Shown piece by piece: positions 8,730 through 17,604 of a stretch of 64,000 nucleotides of DNA. The notes under the pieces are model-generated. The model was not told the DNA's origin and did no database searches. It was given only the letters and a program-made list of their open reading frames with translations. Positions within the stretch are counted from its first letter, which is position 1, and every line of letters starts with the position of its first letter. Origin of the DNA: Paenibacillus arenilitoris (GTDB lineage: Bacteria; Bacillota; Bacilli; Paenibacillales; Paenibacillaceae); the NCBI RefSeq assembly GCF_014705655.1, contig NZ_JACXIY010000026.1:62001-126000 (forward strand), given 5' to 3'. The position numbers and the translations under genes were made by a program.

Positions 8730-9689
8730 ATGAATCCGCTAACAGAGAGTACCCTGAAAGCAGAGTCGACGCACAAAAGGAACCGGTTCTGGTTCAAAGC
8801 ATTCCAGCAGCGTTACTTGTACATGATGTCACTTCCGTTTGTGATATGGATTTTTATTTTCAGTTATGTACCAGTATGGGGCTGGCTTACCGCTTTTCAA
8901 AATTACAAGCCGAAAGATTCCATTCTGGATCAAAAATGGGTAGGGTTTGCTAATTTTATAGAGTTATTCCAAGATGAAAGATTTTATATCGTTTTGCGAA
9001 ATACGCTGGCCATGAGCACGATGGGGCTCATTGTAGGCTTCACGGTTCCTGTCCTATTCGCCTTGTTGTTAAACGAGATGAAAGGCCAGTTTTTCAAACG
9101 GTCGGTACAAACGATTTCGTATTTGCCTCACTTTGTTTCATGGGTTGTCGTAGCCGGACTCGTATATAAGATGCTTTCGACAGACGGCGGAGCGGTGAAC
9201 CAATTGCTCATGTGGCTTAACATTATCGACCAGCCTATTCAGTTTATGGCTAAAGGCGATTTGTTCTGGGGAATTGTAACCGTTTCGGATATATGGAAGG
9301 AAATGGGCTGGAACTCGATTATTTTCCTGGCAGCGATGGCAGGCATCGATCCCGAGCTTTACGAAGCGTCAACGGTTGACGGCGCAGGCAGATTCCGCAA
9401 GATGTGGCATATCACGCTGCCCGGTATTCGTACAACCTTCATGGTCCTATTCATCTTGTCGATCGGACACTTAATCAGTATCGGCTTCGAGAAGCAGTTC
9501 TTGCTTGGAAACCCTCTGGTAACCGATTATTCTGAGGTGCTCGATCTGTATGCGCTCAAGTACGGTATTCAAATGGGCCGATACTCGTACGGTACGGCAA
9601 TCGGTATATTCAATTCCGTAGTCAGCATCCTGTTAGTATTTATTGCGAACGGAATATACAAGAGAGTCGCCAAAGAGTCAGTCATATAG
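8730..9689 (+). CDS. Carbohydrate ABC importer 2, LplB-type permease
   Basis: Integral membrane subunit of 319 residues. After a 30-residue cytoplasmic basic segment come about six hydrophobic segments; the EAA loop reads YEASTVDGAGRFRKMWHITLP near residues 210-230. ATG 8730 has AGGAGG 7 nt upstream. It heads a three-gene run (permease, permease, binding protein) with a 12-nt gap to the next gene. Gene order differs from importers 1, 3, 4 and 5, where the binding protein comes first. A damaged copy of the start of this gene lies at 12775-12980. Confidence 0.92.
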   Translation: MNPLTESTLKAESTHKRNRFWFKAFQQRYLYMMSLPFVIWIFIFSYVPVWGWLTAFQNYKPKDSILDQKWVGFANFIELFQDERFYIVLRNTLAMSTMGLIVGFTVPVLFALLLNEMKGQFFKRSVQTISYLPHFVSWVVVAGLVYKMLSTDGGAVNQLLMWLNIIDQPIQFMAKGDLFWGIVTVSDIWKEMGWNSIIFLAAMAGIDPELYEASTVDGAGRFRKMWHITLPGIRTTFMVLFILSIGHLISIGFEKQFLLGNPLVTDYSEVLDLYALKYGIQMGRYSYGTAIGIFNSVVSILLVFIANGIYKRVAKESVI

Positions 9690-9701
9690 GAGGCGCGGCA
9701 T

Positions 9702-10595
9702 ATGCAGGGAGTTGTTCAAAAAAATATCGGCGATAAAATATTCGACCTATTCATCTATATATTCATGACGATGGTAGCCATTGCAACCTTATATCCGTTT
9801 TTAAACGTACTCGCGATTTCATTCAACGATTCGGTGGATACCGTACGAGGCGGTCTGACGATTTATCCGCGGGAATTTACCTTAAGAAACTATGAAACGA
9901 TTTTCGGCTTTGAGGGCTTGATAACCGGCTTTAGAAACACCGTCATCCGGACGGTAGCCGGTACGGCAATGGGGGTCGCGGCAGCGTCCATGATGGCTTA
10001 TACGTTAAGTCGTCCCGATTTTCAAGGCAGAAGATGGATGTCGGTTTTGTTCGCCCTCACGATGTATTTCTCCGGCGGACTCATTCCGGGATTCCTGCTG
10101 ATGAAATACTTAGGCTTGATCGGCACCTTTTCCGTTTATCTCATTCCTGCACTTCTCAGCGTTTGGAACGTGTTCGTTATCCGCTCGTATATCGACGGGC
10201 TTCCGTTCGCGCTTCAAGAATCGGCGAAAATTGACGGCGCAAATGATTGGACTATATTCTGGAGAATTATTCTTCCGCTTTGTCAACCCGTATTGGCGAC
10301 AATCGCATTATTCATCGCTGTCGGACATTGGAATTCCTGGTTTGATACGTACTTGTTCAATAACAGGAATCCGGAAAATACGACGCTGCAGTACGAGCTG
10401 ATGAAGGTGCTGCTATCTACGCAGACGGGCAGCAATTACCGCGACCCGAACGCACAGCAAGCGATGGCGGCGGTATCGCCCGAATCCATTAAGATGGCGA
10501 TTACGATCGTCGTTACCGTACCCATCTTGCTCGTCTATCCATTCCTTCAAAAGTATTTTGTCAAAGGAATGACGCTTGGCGCAGTAAAAAGCTAA
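9702..10595 (+). CDS. Carbohydrate ABC importer 2, LplC/YtcP-type permease
   Basis: Second membrane subunit, 297 residues, ATG 9702 with GGAGG upstream. The ATPase-docking loop is ESAKIDGANDWTIFWRIILPL. The C terminus YPFLQKYFVKGMTLGAVKS matches the family. It pairs with the 8730-9689 subunit. The last ~60 bp of this gene also occur, displaced, at 12978-13040, where they are joined to the remnant of the first permease; this shows that the whole permease pair was once duplicated. Confidence 0.92.
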   Translation: MQGVVQKNIGDKIFDLFIYIFMTMVAIATLYPFLNVLAISFNDSVDTVRGGLTIYPREFTLRNYETIFGFEGLITGFRNTVIRTVAGTAMGVAAASMMAYTLSRPDFQGRRWMSVLFALTMYFSGGLIPGFLLMKYLGLIGTFSVYLIPALLSVWNVFVIRSYIDGLPFALQESAKIDGANDWTIFWRIILPLCQPVLATIALFIAVGHWNSWFDTYLFNNRNPENTTLQYELMKVLLSTQTGSNYRDPNAQQAMAAVSPESIKMAITIVVTVPILLVYPFLQKYFVKGMTLGAVKS

Positions 10596-10664
10596 TTTTG
10601 GTAGTATCAGGTTTACCTGTTATATACATGAAATCACGCACATGAAAAAAGGGAGGCATAAGAA

Positions 10665-12371
10665 ATGAAAAGAAAGATGCAATTGGCACTTAGTTTGATG
10701 TTGGCACTCGTATTCGTATTCGTCACAGCATGCAGCAGTTCGAATACGGAAGGCGGTAAAGACACGACGACGCCAGAAACAACAAATGCAACAAATGAGT
10801 CGGCAACTGAGCCGATCACAATCCGTTTGGCAGCCGGCGGTAACAACCCGAACTGGGATAACATGCAATCCGATATCGGTAAATTTATTAAAGAAAAAAC
10901 AGGCATTACTATCGAACAAGAATTCCCTGTCGGCGGTAACAATACTGAAATGTTCGCACTTATGGTAGCAAGCAATGAGTATCCGGATCTGGTTATGCCT
11001 AGTGGCAGTGAAGGCAAATTGGTTGATGCAGGCGCCTTGCTTGACCTTCGTCCTTTGATCGAAGAGCATGCTCCTAACATTAAAAAGGTTTACGGCGAAT
11101 ATTTTAACCGTCTTCGTTGGAGCAAGGATGATGACGCGATTTATACGCTTTCGCTGACCGGCGTAGGTCATACGTACTTTGATGCAGGCGGCGGATTCCA
11201 ATTGCAGCACCAAGTGCTTGAAGCAGCCGGCTACCCGGAAATCAAAACCGTCAAGGATTACGAAGCTGCAATCAAAGCCTATATTGAGAAAAACCCGAAA
11301 ACGGCAGACGGCCAACCGAATATCGGTTTGTCTCTTAACGGCGGGGAATGGCAAATTCTGATTTCCGTAACAGACCCTGCGTTCGGAGCAACCGGCGCTC
11401 CGGGCGATGGCGAGTTCTTCATTAATCAAGATACGTATGAAGCAATCATGCACTACCAGCGTCCTGAAGAAAGAGAATATTTCCGTTGGCTGAATCACAT
11501 GAACGATATCGGCTTGCTAGACCCGGAAAGCTTCGTTCAAAAATACGATCAATACAAAGCAAAAATCGCTTCCGGCCGCGTTCTGGGTCTTATCGACCAA
11601 CAATGGGATTACGGCCAAGCGGAGAACGCTTTGAAAGCTGAAGGCAAATTCGGTTCGACTTATGCTCGTTTCCCTGTAACATTGAACGAAACTTACCGGG
11701 ATCATACGTTTCTCCATGGTACTGGTTACCTTCCAGCCCTCGGAATTGGGATTACGAAAGATGCTCAAGATCCGGTTCGTTTGATCAAATTCCTGGACTA
11801 CCTTGCTTCCGATGAAGGTCAAGTGCTTCTTAACTGGGGGATTGAAGGCAAGCATTACAATGTGGTAGACGGCAAACGCGTCATTCCTGCCGATTTGCTG
11901 GAGCAGAAAACAAACGATAACAACACATTTACGAAAACAACGGGTATCGGCAACTATAACCTATCCGCCCGTTACGGCGACGGCGTGAAGGATCCGTCCG
12001 GAAACTACTATACGACGACATTCCCTGAGCAGATTCAAGCCGCTTACTCGGAAGAAGACAAAAAGACGCTGGCGGCATACGGCGCAACGACATACAAGGA
12101 TCTGTGGCCTACTGATGGTGTTTTACCTGATCGCAAATACGGCGCGGCATGGACGCTTGCGTTCGAGACGGGCTCCCAGGCGAACGTTATTTTCCAGAAA
12201 ACGCAGGATATTATGAAGAAACGCATACCGCAAGCGATTCTGGCGAAGCCGGAAGAGTTCGATAAGATCTATGATCAGTTCCTGAAGGACCTGGAAGACG
12301 CCGGCGTTGCAAAGCTGAATGAAGAACTTTCAAAGATGGTGAAGGCCCGCGCTGAGCTTTGGTCGAAATAA
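10665..12371 (+). CDS. Solute-binding lipoprotein of importer 2, copy 1
   Basis: Exported lipoprotein of 568 residues. A basic start and hydrophobic stretch lead to the lipobox FVTAC with lipidated Cys23, then a Ser/Thr-rich linker and a two-lobed binding domain of the large LplA/YtcQ class. The start at 10665 follows GGGAGG. It is third in the importer 2 operon, 69 nt after the permease. A second gene at 13112-14812 codes for an almost identical protein (differences cluster in residues about 30-110 and near 345-350 and 480-500). The pair may have slightly different ligand ranges, or may be a recent duplication. Confidence 0.93.
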   Translation: MKRKMQLALSLMLALVFVFVTACSSSNTEGGKDTTTPETTNATNESATEPITIRLAAGGNNPNWDNMQSDIGKFIKEKTGITIEQEFPVGGNNTEMFALMVASNEYPDLVMPSGSEGKLVDAGALLDLRPLIEEHAPNIKKVYGEYFNRLRWSKDDDAIYTLSLTGVGHTYFDAGGGFQLQHQVLEAAGYPEIKTVKDYEAAIKAYIEKNPKTADGQPNIGLSLNGGEWQILISVTDPAFGATGAPGDGEFFINQDTYEAIMHYQRPEEREYFRWLNHMNDIGLLDPESFVQKYDQYKAKIASGRVLGLIDQQWDYGQAENALKAEGKFGSTYARFPVTLNETYRDHTFLHGTGYLPALGIGITKDAQDPVRLIKFLDYLASDEGQVLLNWGIEGKHYNVVDGKRVIPADLLEQKTNDNNTFTKTTGIGNYNLSARYGDGVKDPSGNYYTTTFPEQIQAAYSEEDKKTLAAYGATTYKDLWPTDGVLPDRKYGAAWTLAFETGSQANVIFQKTQDIMKKRIPQAILAKPEEFDKIYDQFLKDLEDAGVAKLNEELSKMVKARAELWSK

Positions 12372-12372
12372 G

Positions 12373-12630
12373 GGCAAGGCGGATAAGCTAACGGCTTGCC
12401 ATAAGCATACTCTTTATAATTCGAATGGAAGGGCTTCGGTATTATCAAACTTTCGCTCTCAATTATTCGATGAAGATGGCAGCGTATATTTTTAATCTAT
12501 TTATTCCGGCAGTCGAAGCAGGGTCTGCCGTTGACTCGGCTTTCTTTGTATGGTATTGAATGGGAGCTGCCTACGAGTTTGAGTGGGCGTACAGAAGCTT
12601 TATACCTCCGACCGTTATGGTTCGGAGGTA
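12373..12630 (+). pseudogene. Mosaic of gene debris: fragments of GH43, SGNH esterase and GH74-GH5 3' ends plus terminator
   Basis: No intact gene. By eye the stretch splits into pieces that match other parts of the block in order: 12412-12450 resembles the -10 region and leader before GH43 (6944-6985); 12461-12517 resembles the interior of the GH43 gene (7394-7451), with a stop; 12541-12565 resembles the 3' end of the SGNH esterase gene (18724-18749); 12580-12600 resembles a part of the GH74-GH5 gene near 22815-22836; 12603-12630 is the TACCTCCG-type terminator. This points to repeated unequal recombination that left scars of at least three neighbouring genes. Confidence 0.75.
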
Positions 12631-12641
12631 TTTTAATTGAA

Positions 12642-12706
12642 ATGTCTATATCATGCTATTTCTTGTCTTGAAAATCAAGGTTTACTATCAGTGGCGTGTT
12701 TATGAT
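12642..12706 (+). promoter_or_regulatory. 65-bp repeated promoter element, copy C (before permease remnant and binding protein copy 2)
   Basis: Half-sites ATGTCT at 12642 and TTGTCT at 12663 are 21 bp apart, with ATATCATGCTAT between and CTTGAAAATCAAGG after; -10 TATGAT at 12701-12706. Same overall length as copies A and B. It probably serves binding protein copy 2 through the permease remnant. Confidence 0.75.
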
Positions 12707-12774
12707 AGGTACAGACAAGAGAGGGTAAGCTATCGCATGCAAAGAGGAAGCTTACGAAGCCAGGAGGAGCACGG

Positions 12775-13040
12775 ATGAAACCGCTAACAGAGAGTACCCT
12801 GAAAGCAGAGTCGACGCTCATAAGGAACGATATGGATTTTTATTTTCAGTTATGTACCAGTAGGGTGCTGGCTTACCGCTTTTCAAAATTACAAACCGTA
12901 AAGATTCCATTCTGGATCAGAAATGGGTAGTGTTTGCTAATTTTATAGAGTTATTCCAATATGAAAGATATTATATCGTCTATCCATTCCTTCATAAGTA
13001 TTTTGTCAAAGGAATGACGCTTGGCGCAGTAAAAAGCTAA
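12775..13040 (+). pseudogene. Permease remnant: start of LplB-type gene fused to end of LplC-type gene
   Basis: The ribosome site and first codons copy 8717-8790 almost exactly. About 70 nt are then missing (compare 8800-8850), and the reading frame carries stops. At about 12976-12980 the sequence jumps from the interior of the first permease gene (near 8995) to the last ~60 nt of the second (near 10535), with TCGT shared at the join. The tail TTTTGTCAAAG...GTAAAAAGCTAA equals the end of the 9702-10595 gene. So a duplicated permease pair has lost most of its length. It codes for nothing functional. Confidence 0.88.
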
Positions 13041-13111
13041 TTTTGGTAATAACAGGGTTACCTGTTATATACATGAAATCACGCACATGAAAAAAGGGAG
13101 GCATAAACGAA

Positions 13112-14812
13112 ATGAAAAGAAAGATGCAAATGGCACTTAGTTTGATGTTGGCACTCGTATTCGTATTCGTCACAGCATGCAGCAGTTCGAATACGGAAGG
13201 CGCTAAAGACACGACGACGCCAGAAACAACAAATGCAACAAACGAGCAGCCAGCTGAGCCCATGACGATTCGTTTTGCAACCGGTAACAACCCGAACTGG
13301 GATGACATGCAATCCGATATCGGCAAATTTATTAAAGAAAAAACAGGCATTACCATTAAACCGGAATTCCCTGTTGGCGGTTCCAGCGATGAAATGCTCG
13401 CGCTTATGGTAGCAAGCGATGAGTATCCGGATCTGGTTGTTCCGGGCAGCGCCACAAACAAAATGGTCGATGCAGGCGCTTTGCTCGACCTTCGTCCTTT
13501 GATCGAAGAGCATGCTCCCAACATTAAAAAGGTTTACGGCGAATATTATAACCGTCTTCGTTGGAGCAAGGATGATGACGCGATTTATACGCTTTCGCTG
13601 ACCGGCGTCGATCATACGTACTTTGATTCAGGCAGCGGTTTCCAATTGCAGCACCAAGTGCTTGAAGCAGCCGGCTACCCGGAAATCAAAACCGTCAAGG
13701 ATTACGAAGCTGCAATCAAAGCCTATATTGAGAAAAACCCGAAAACGGCAGACGGCCAACCGACTATCGGTTTGTCTCTTAACGGCGGGGAATGGCAAAT
13801 TCTGATTTCCGTAACAAACCCTGCGTTCTACGCAACTGGAGCACCGGACAATGGCGAGTTCTTCATTAATGAAGATACGTATGAAGCTATTATGCACTAC
13901 CAGCGTCCTGAAGAAAGAGAATATTTCCGTTGGCTGAATCACATGAACGATATCGGCTTGCTTGACCCGGAAAGCTTCATTCAGAAATACGATCAATACA
14001 AAGCAAAAATCGCTTCCGGCCGCGTTCTGGGTCTTATCGACCAGCAATGGGATTACGGCCAAGCGGAGAACGCTTTGAAAGCCGAAGGCAAATTCGGTTC
14101 GACATACGCTCGTTTCCCTGTAACATTGAACGAAACGTACCAGGATCATTCCTTCCAAAGAACGGGTTACCTTCCAGCCCTCGGAATTGCGATTACGAAA
14201 GATGCTCAAGACCCGGTTCGTCTGATCAAATTCCTGGACTACCTTGCTTCCGATGAAGGTCAAGTGCTTCTCAACTGGGGGATTGAAGGCAAGCATTACA
14301 ATGTGGTAGACGGCAAACGCGTCATTCCTGCCGATCTGCTGGAGCAGAAAACAAACGATAACAACACATTTACGAAAACAACGGGTATCGGCAACTACAA
14401 CCTATCCGCCCGTTACGGAGACGGCGTGAAGGATCCGTCCGGAAACTACTACACGACGACATTCCCTGAGCAGATCCAAGCCGCTTACTCGGAAGAAGAC
14501 AAAAAGACGCTGGCGGCTTACGGCGCAACGACTTACAAGGATCTGTGGCCTTCCGATGATTCGTTCCCTGAACGCAAATACGGCGCGGCATGGACGCTTC
14601 CGTTCGAGGCGACTTCCGAGGCGAACGTTATTTTCCAGAAAACGCAGGATATTATGAAGAAACGGATACCGGAAGCGATTCTGGCGAAGCCGGAAGATTT
14701 CGATAAGGTCTACGATCAGTTCCTGAAGGACCTGGAAGAAGCAGGCGTTGCGAAGATGAATGAAGAATTTACAAAGATGGTGAAGGACCGCGTTGAGCTT
14801 TGGTCGGAATAA
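13112..14812 (+). CDS. Solute-binding lipoprotein of importer 2, copy 2
   Basis: Exported lipoprotein of 566 residues with the same signal peptide and lipobox (FVTAC, Cys23) as the copy at 10665. The upstream 70 nt including GGGAGG are also shared. Most of the mature protein is identical by eye; changed patches include residues about 45-115 (ligand-contacting lobe region), around 345-350 and the acidic C-terminal helix. The gene is intact although the duplicated permeases before it are destroyed, which suggests selection for the protein. It would use the importer 2 permeases. A terminator follows directly. Confidence 0.93.
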   Translation: MKRKMQMALSLMLALVFVFVTACSSSNTEGAKDTTTPETTNATNEQPAEPMTIRFATGNNPNWDDMQSDIGKFIKEKTGITIKPEFPVGGSSDEMLALMVASDEYPDLVVPGSATNKMVDAGALLDLRPLIEEHAPNIKKVYGEYYNRLRWSKDDDAIYTLSLTGVDHTYFDSGSGFQLQHQVLEAAGYPEIKTVKDYEAAIKAYIEKNPKTADGQPTIGLSLNGGEWQILISVTNPAFYATGAPDNGEFFINEDTYEAIMHYQRPEEREYFRWLNHMNDIGLLDPESFIQKYDQYKAKIASGRVLGLIDQQWDYGQAENALKAEGKFGSTYARFPVTLNETYQDHSFQRTGYLPALGIAITKDAQDPVRLIKFLDYLASDEGQVLLNWGIEGKHYNVVDGKRVIPADLLEQKTNDNNTFTKTTGIGNYNLSARYGDGVKDPSGNYYTTTFPEQIQAAYSEEDKKTLAAYGATTYKDLWPSDDSFPERKYGAAWTLPFEATSEANVIFQKTQDIMKKRIPEAILAKPEDFDKVYDQFLKDLEEAGVAKMNEEFTKMVKDRVELWSE

Positions 14813-14820
14813 ATATATTC

Positions 14821-14858
14821 AAATTCCGCGAGAGTAATAGGCTCGCGGATTTTTTTTC
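14821..14858 (+). terminator. Terminator after binding protein copy 2
   Basis: CCGCGAG (14826-14832) pairs with CTCGCGG (14842-14848), and the flanking AATT/ATTTTTTTT extends the stem into a T-run. Related in sequence to the hairpin at 6824. Confidence 0.88.
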
Positions 14859-14884
14859 TGCTAAACCATGCCCTTGACATACAT

Positions 14885-14950
14885 AGGGCTAAATCATGCT
14901 ATTCGATGACCTGAAAATCAAGGTGCATGGTTTATGCCGTGTTTTATCGG
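14885..14950 (+). promoter_or_regulatory. 65-bp repeated promoter element, copy D (before GH95)
   Basis: Weak first half-site AGGGCT at 14885 and ATGACC at 14906, again 21 bp apart; AAATCATGCTAT lies between and CTGAAAATCAAGG after. One extra base precedes the -10 position, where TATCGG (14945-14950) is a poor -10, so this copy may be weaker. Confidence 0.65.
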
Positions 14951-15023
14951 CTTGTGAAATCGTCAGAATGAATCTGAACAGTCAGAAAGTTATAATGTCT
15001 CTAGTGCAGATAGGTGGAATAAC

Positions 15024-17408
15024 ATGGAAAACAACAAACTCATACAAGCGCCCATGCGTTTATGGTACAGACAGCCGGCTGTTGAGTGGACCGAAGCTCT
15101 GCCTCTAGGCAACGGCCGGCTCGGAGCTATGGTTTTCGGTCGGCCGGACGAAGAGCTGTTTCAGCTAAATGAAGATACTCTATGGTCATTCCAGCCGCGA
15201 GATCCGGTGAATTATGGCACGGCGGCTTACCTCGCTGCTGCGAGAGAGGCTATTACAAGCGGTGCGTACATGCAGGCACAGGAAATAATCGAGCGGCACA
15301 TGCACGGCCCTCGAACGGAAGCGTACCAGCCGCTTGGCGATTTAAAGCTTAAGCTCGGCGATGGCTCAGGCTCCGTCGAAGCTTATGAACGGCAGCTCGA
15401 TCTGGACACGGCTGTAAGCAGTGTTACATGCGTGCGTGAAGGCGTCCGTTATACGCAGGAATCATTCATCTCCGCCGCCGATCAGGTATTGGCGATCCGA
15501 TTGAGCGCAGATCGTCCGGGGAGTATCGATGTGACGGCGTCCCTTGAAACGCCTCATTCGGCGGCTGTCAGCCTGGAAGCCGATAGAGGCATTCTGACGA
15601 TGAAAGGAAACGGTCCCACGCATCCGAATCCGGAATCGGGACCCGGTGCGTTCGAAAAGCTCATTTACGAAGAACATAAAGGCGTGCGTTTTGAGGTGCA
15701 GCTCCTGGCTGTCATCGAGGGGGGGACGAAGGAGAGCGGAAGCCATGCCGAGCTGAGAGCGGTCAATGCCGACGCCGTAACGTTCCTGCTTGCGGCTGGA
15801 ACGAGCTTTAACGGCTTCGATAAAAATCCGGAGTCCGAGGGCAAAGACCCTGTCGATCAGGTTCGATTCGCGCTGGCTGCGGCCGCCGGATTCTCCTACG
15901 AGCAATTGAAACGCCGTCATCTGAAGGATTATCTCAAGCTGTACGACAGGGTAAAGCTTCATCTGGGCGAATCCGATGCCGACCGGCTTCCGACGGACGA
16001 ACGGCTTGTTCGCGTGCAGCAAGGAGAGAGCGATCCGGGGTTGTCGGCCCTGTACTTCCAATATGGCCGGTATCTGCTTATCGCTTGTTCCCGGCCAGGC
16101 ACGCAAGCGGCGAATCTGCAAGGGATTTGGAACAAAGACGTAGACCCGGCATGGAGAAGCAATTATACCGTTAACATCAATACGGAAATGAATTACTGGC
16201 TGGCGGAGACGTGCAACCTGGAGGAATGCCACGAGCCGTTGTTCGATCTGCTTGAAGGTCTCCGCGTCAGCGGCCGAAGAACGGCGGAAATTCATTACGG
16301 TTGCCGCGGGTGGACTGCCCATCACAACGTGGATCTGTGGAGAATGTCGACGCCCGCCGCCGGTTCCGCAAGCTGGGCGTTCTGGCCGATGGGCGGCGCA
16401 TGGCTCTGCAGGCATCTGTGGGAGCGGTATTTGTTCGAAAGAGATACGGAATTTCTTGCCGACAAAGCGTATCCCATCATGCGGGAGGCTGCCTTGTTCT
16501 GCCTCGATTGGTTGATCGAAGACGGCGAGGGCCATCTGGTTACGTCGCCGTCTACATCGCCGGAAAATATGTTTCTCGATGTCGAAGGCAGAGCGTGTGC
16601 GGTCAGCATGGGGACGACAATGGACACCGCCATTATCCGCGAGCTGTTCACGAATTGCATTGAAGCGAGCGCGCTGCTGAACGCAGATGCCGAGCTGCGA
16701 AGCGAATGGGAGGCCGCGCTTGCCCGTCTGCTGCCATATCGCATCGGCCGGCACGGCCAGTTGCTGGAATGGTTCCGCGAGTTCGAGGAGCACGAGCCGG
16801 GCCACCGTCATATCTCGCATCTGTACGGATTTTATCCTGGGGATCAGATCGATCTGCACCGAGATCCGGTGCTGACGGAGGCCGTGCGCACCTCTCTCGA
16901 ACGTCGTCTGCAGCACGGCGGCGGGCATACCGGATGGAGCTGCGCCTGGATCATTAACGTCTGGGCCCGGCTCTCGGATGCAGAGAACGCGTATCGGTAT
17001 GTGCAAACCTTATTCGCCAAGTCGTCCTATCCGAATTTGTTCGATGCGCATCCGCCGTTCCAGATCGACGGCAATTTCGGCGGCGCCGCCGGTATCGCGG
17101 AGATGCTGCTCCAGAGTCATGGCGGCGAAATCCGTCTGCTTCCGGCACTTCCGGCAGCGTGGTCGACCGGCTTTGTCAGCGGCCTGCGAGCGCGGGGCGG
17201 CTTCGAGGTTGATATGGTATGGACAGACGGTCATATAGTCGATGCCGAACTGAGAGCGACGCGGGATGCTCTGTGCAGCATACGCGTTCCGAGCGCCATT
17301 CGCGTCACGCGGGCAGACGGCTCTGTGCTGGCTGAAAGCGACGGAGCGTCGATCGTGAAGCTTCAAGCGGTCGCAGGGGAGAAGTATTCGATTAGGGCAT
17401 TACGATAA
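15024..17408 (+). CDS. GH95 alpha-L-fucosidase (inverting, 1,2-alpha type)
   Basis: Cytoplasmic enzyme of 794 residues that would release 1,2-linked alpha-L-fucose with inversion. Layout follows the family: N-terminal beta-sandwich (about 1-270), helical linker, (alpha/alpha)6 barrel (about 320-690) and C-terminal beta domain. The catalytic set is visible: Asn384 and Asn386 in VNINTEMNYW, general acid Glu514 in STSPEN, and Asp682 in QIDGNFGG, matching the Asn/Asn/Glu/Asp arrangement described for GH95. ATG 15024 has AGGTGG upstream. No signal peptide. The sequence is richer in GC than the transporter genes. 1,2-alpha-fucosyl-galactose is the known cap of xyloglucan side chains, fitting the locus. 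Confidence 0.93.
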   Translation: MENNKLIQAPMRLWYRQPAVEWTEALPLGNGRLGAMVFGRPDEELFQLNEDTLWSFQPRDPVNYGTAAYLAAAREAITSGAYMQAQEIIERHMHGPRTEAYQPLGDLKLKLGDGSGSVEAYERQLDLDTAVSSVTCVREGVRYTQESFISAADQVLAIRLSADRPGSIDVTASLETPHSAAVSLEADRGILTMKGNGPTHPNPESGPGAFEKLIYEEHKGVRFEVQLLAVIEGGTKESGSHAELRAVNADAVTFLLAAGTSFNGFDKNPESEGKDPVDQVRFALAAAAGFSYEQLKRRHLKDYLKLYDRVKLHLGESDADRLPTDERLVRVQQGESDPGLSALYFQYGRYLLIACSRPGTQAANLQGIWNKDVDPAWRSNYTVNINTEMNYWLAETCNLEECHEPLFDLLEGLRVSGRRTAEIHYGCRGWTAHHNVDLWRMSTPAAGSASWAFWPMGGAWLCRHLWERYLFERDTEFLADKAYPIMREAALFCLDWLIEDGEGHLVTSPSTSPENMFLDVEGRACAVSMGTTMDTAIIRELFTNCIEASALLNADAELRSEWEAALARLLPYRIGRHGQLLEWFREFEEHEPGHRHISHLYGFYPGDQIDLHRDPVLTEAVRTSLERRLQHGGGHTGWSCAWIINVWARLSDAENAYRYVQTLFAKSSYPNLFDAHPPFQIDGNFGGAAGIAEMLLQSHGGEIRLLPALPAAWSTGFVSGLRARGGFEVDMVWTDGHIVDAELRATRDALCSIRVPSAIRVTRADGSVLAESDGASIVKLQAVAGEKYSIRALR

Positions 17409-17430
17409 ACGAGTGAAGAATGGAGGCCAT

Positions 17431-17586
17431 ATGCGTACAATTGAATTATGGCCGGGCGCATCCGAAGAAAGCATCGGCGATGTGAACCAGGGATGTCCGA
17501 GCTTGCATGCATACCCCGAAGGCTTGGCCGGAGCTCTGCGAGGCATGGCTATGAAAACGAAATTTTATGTGTTGACGGAACACTAG
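17431..17586 (+). pseudogene. Truncated alpha/beta-hydrolase (esterase) N-terminus
   Basis: A 51-codon frame with ATG 17431 and GGAGG 6-10 nt upstream. Residues 2-30 (start RTIELWPGASEE, then CPSLHAYP) look like the N terminus of a family of cytoplasmic alpha/beta-hydrolases related to xylan esterases, where LWPG is followed a little later by P-x-L-x-x-Y. The resemblance ends near residue 30 and TAG follows at 17584. The serine-hydrolase core is absent. It lies between GH95 and the SGNH esterase, as if one esterase had been replaced by another. Recognition is by pattern memory only. Confidence 0.55.
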
Positions 17587-17604
17587 ACAGGGGGAAATAT
17601 ATTT

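Noticed and set aside
10620..11498. Minus-strand frame of 292 codons, with a similar one at 13006-13615
   Set aside because: Both are antisense to the duplicated binding protein genes; their similarity to each other only reflects the duplication.
15462..17006. Long minus-strand frame of 514 codons
   Set aside because: It is antisense to the well-supported GH95 gene, has no ribosome site or recognisable domain, and is a by-product of that gene's codon use.
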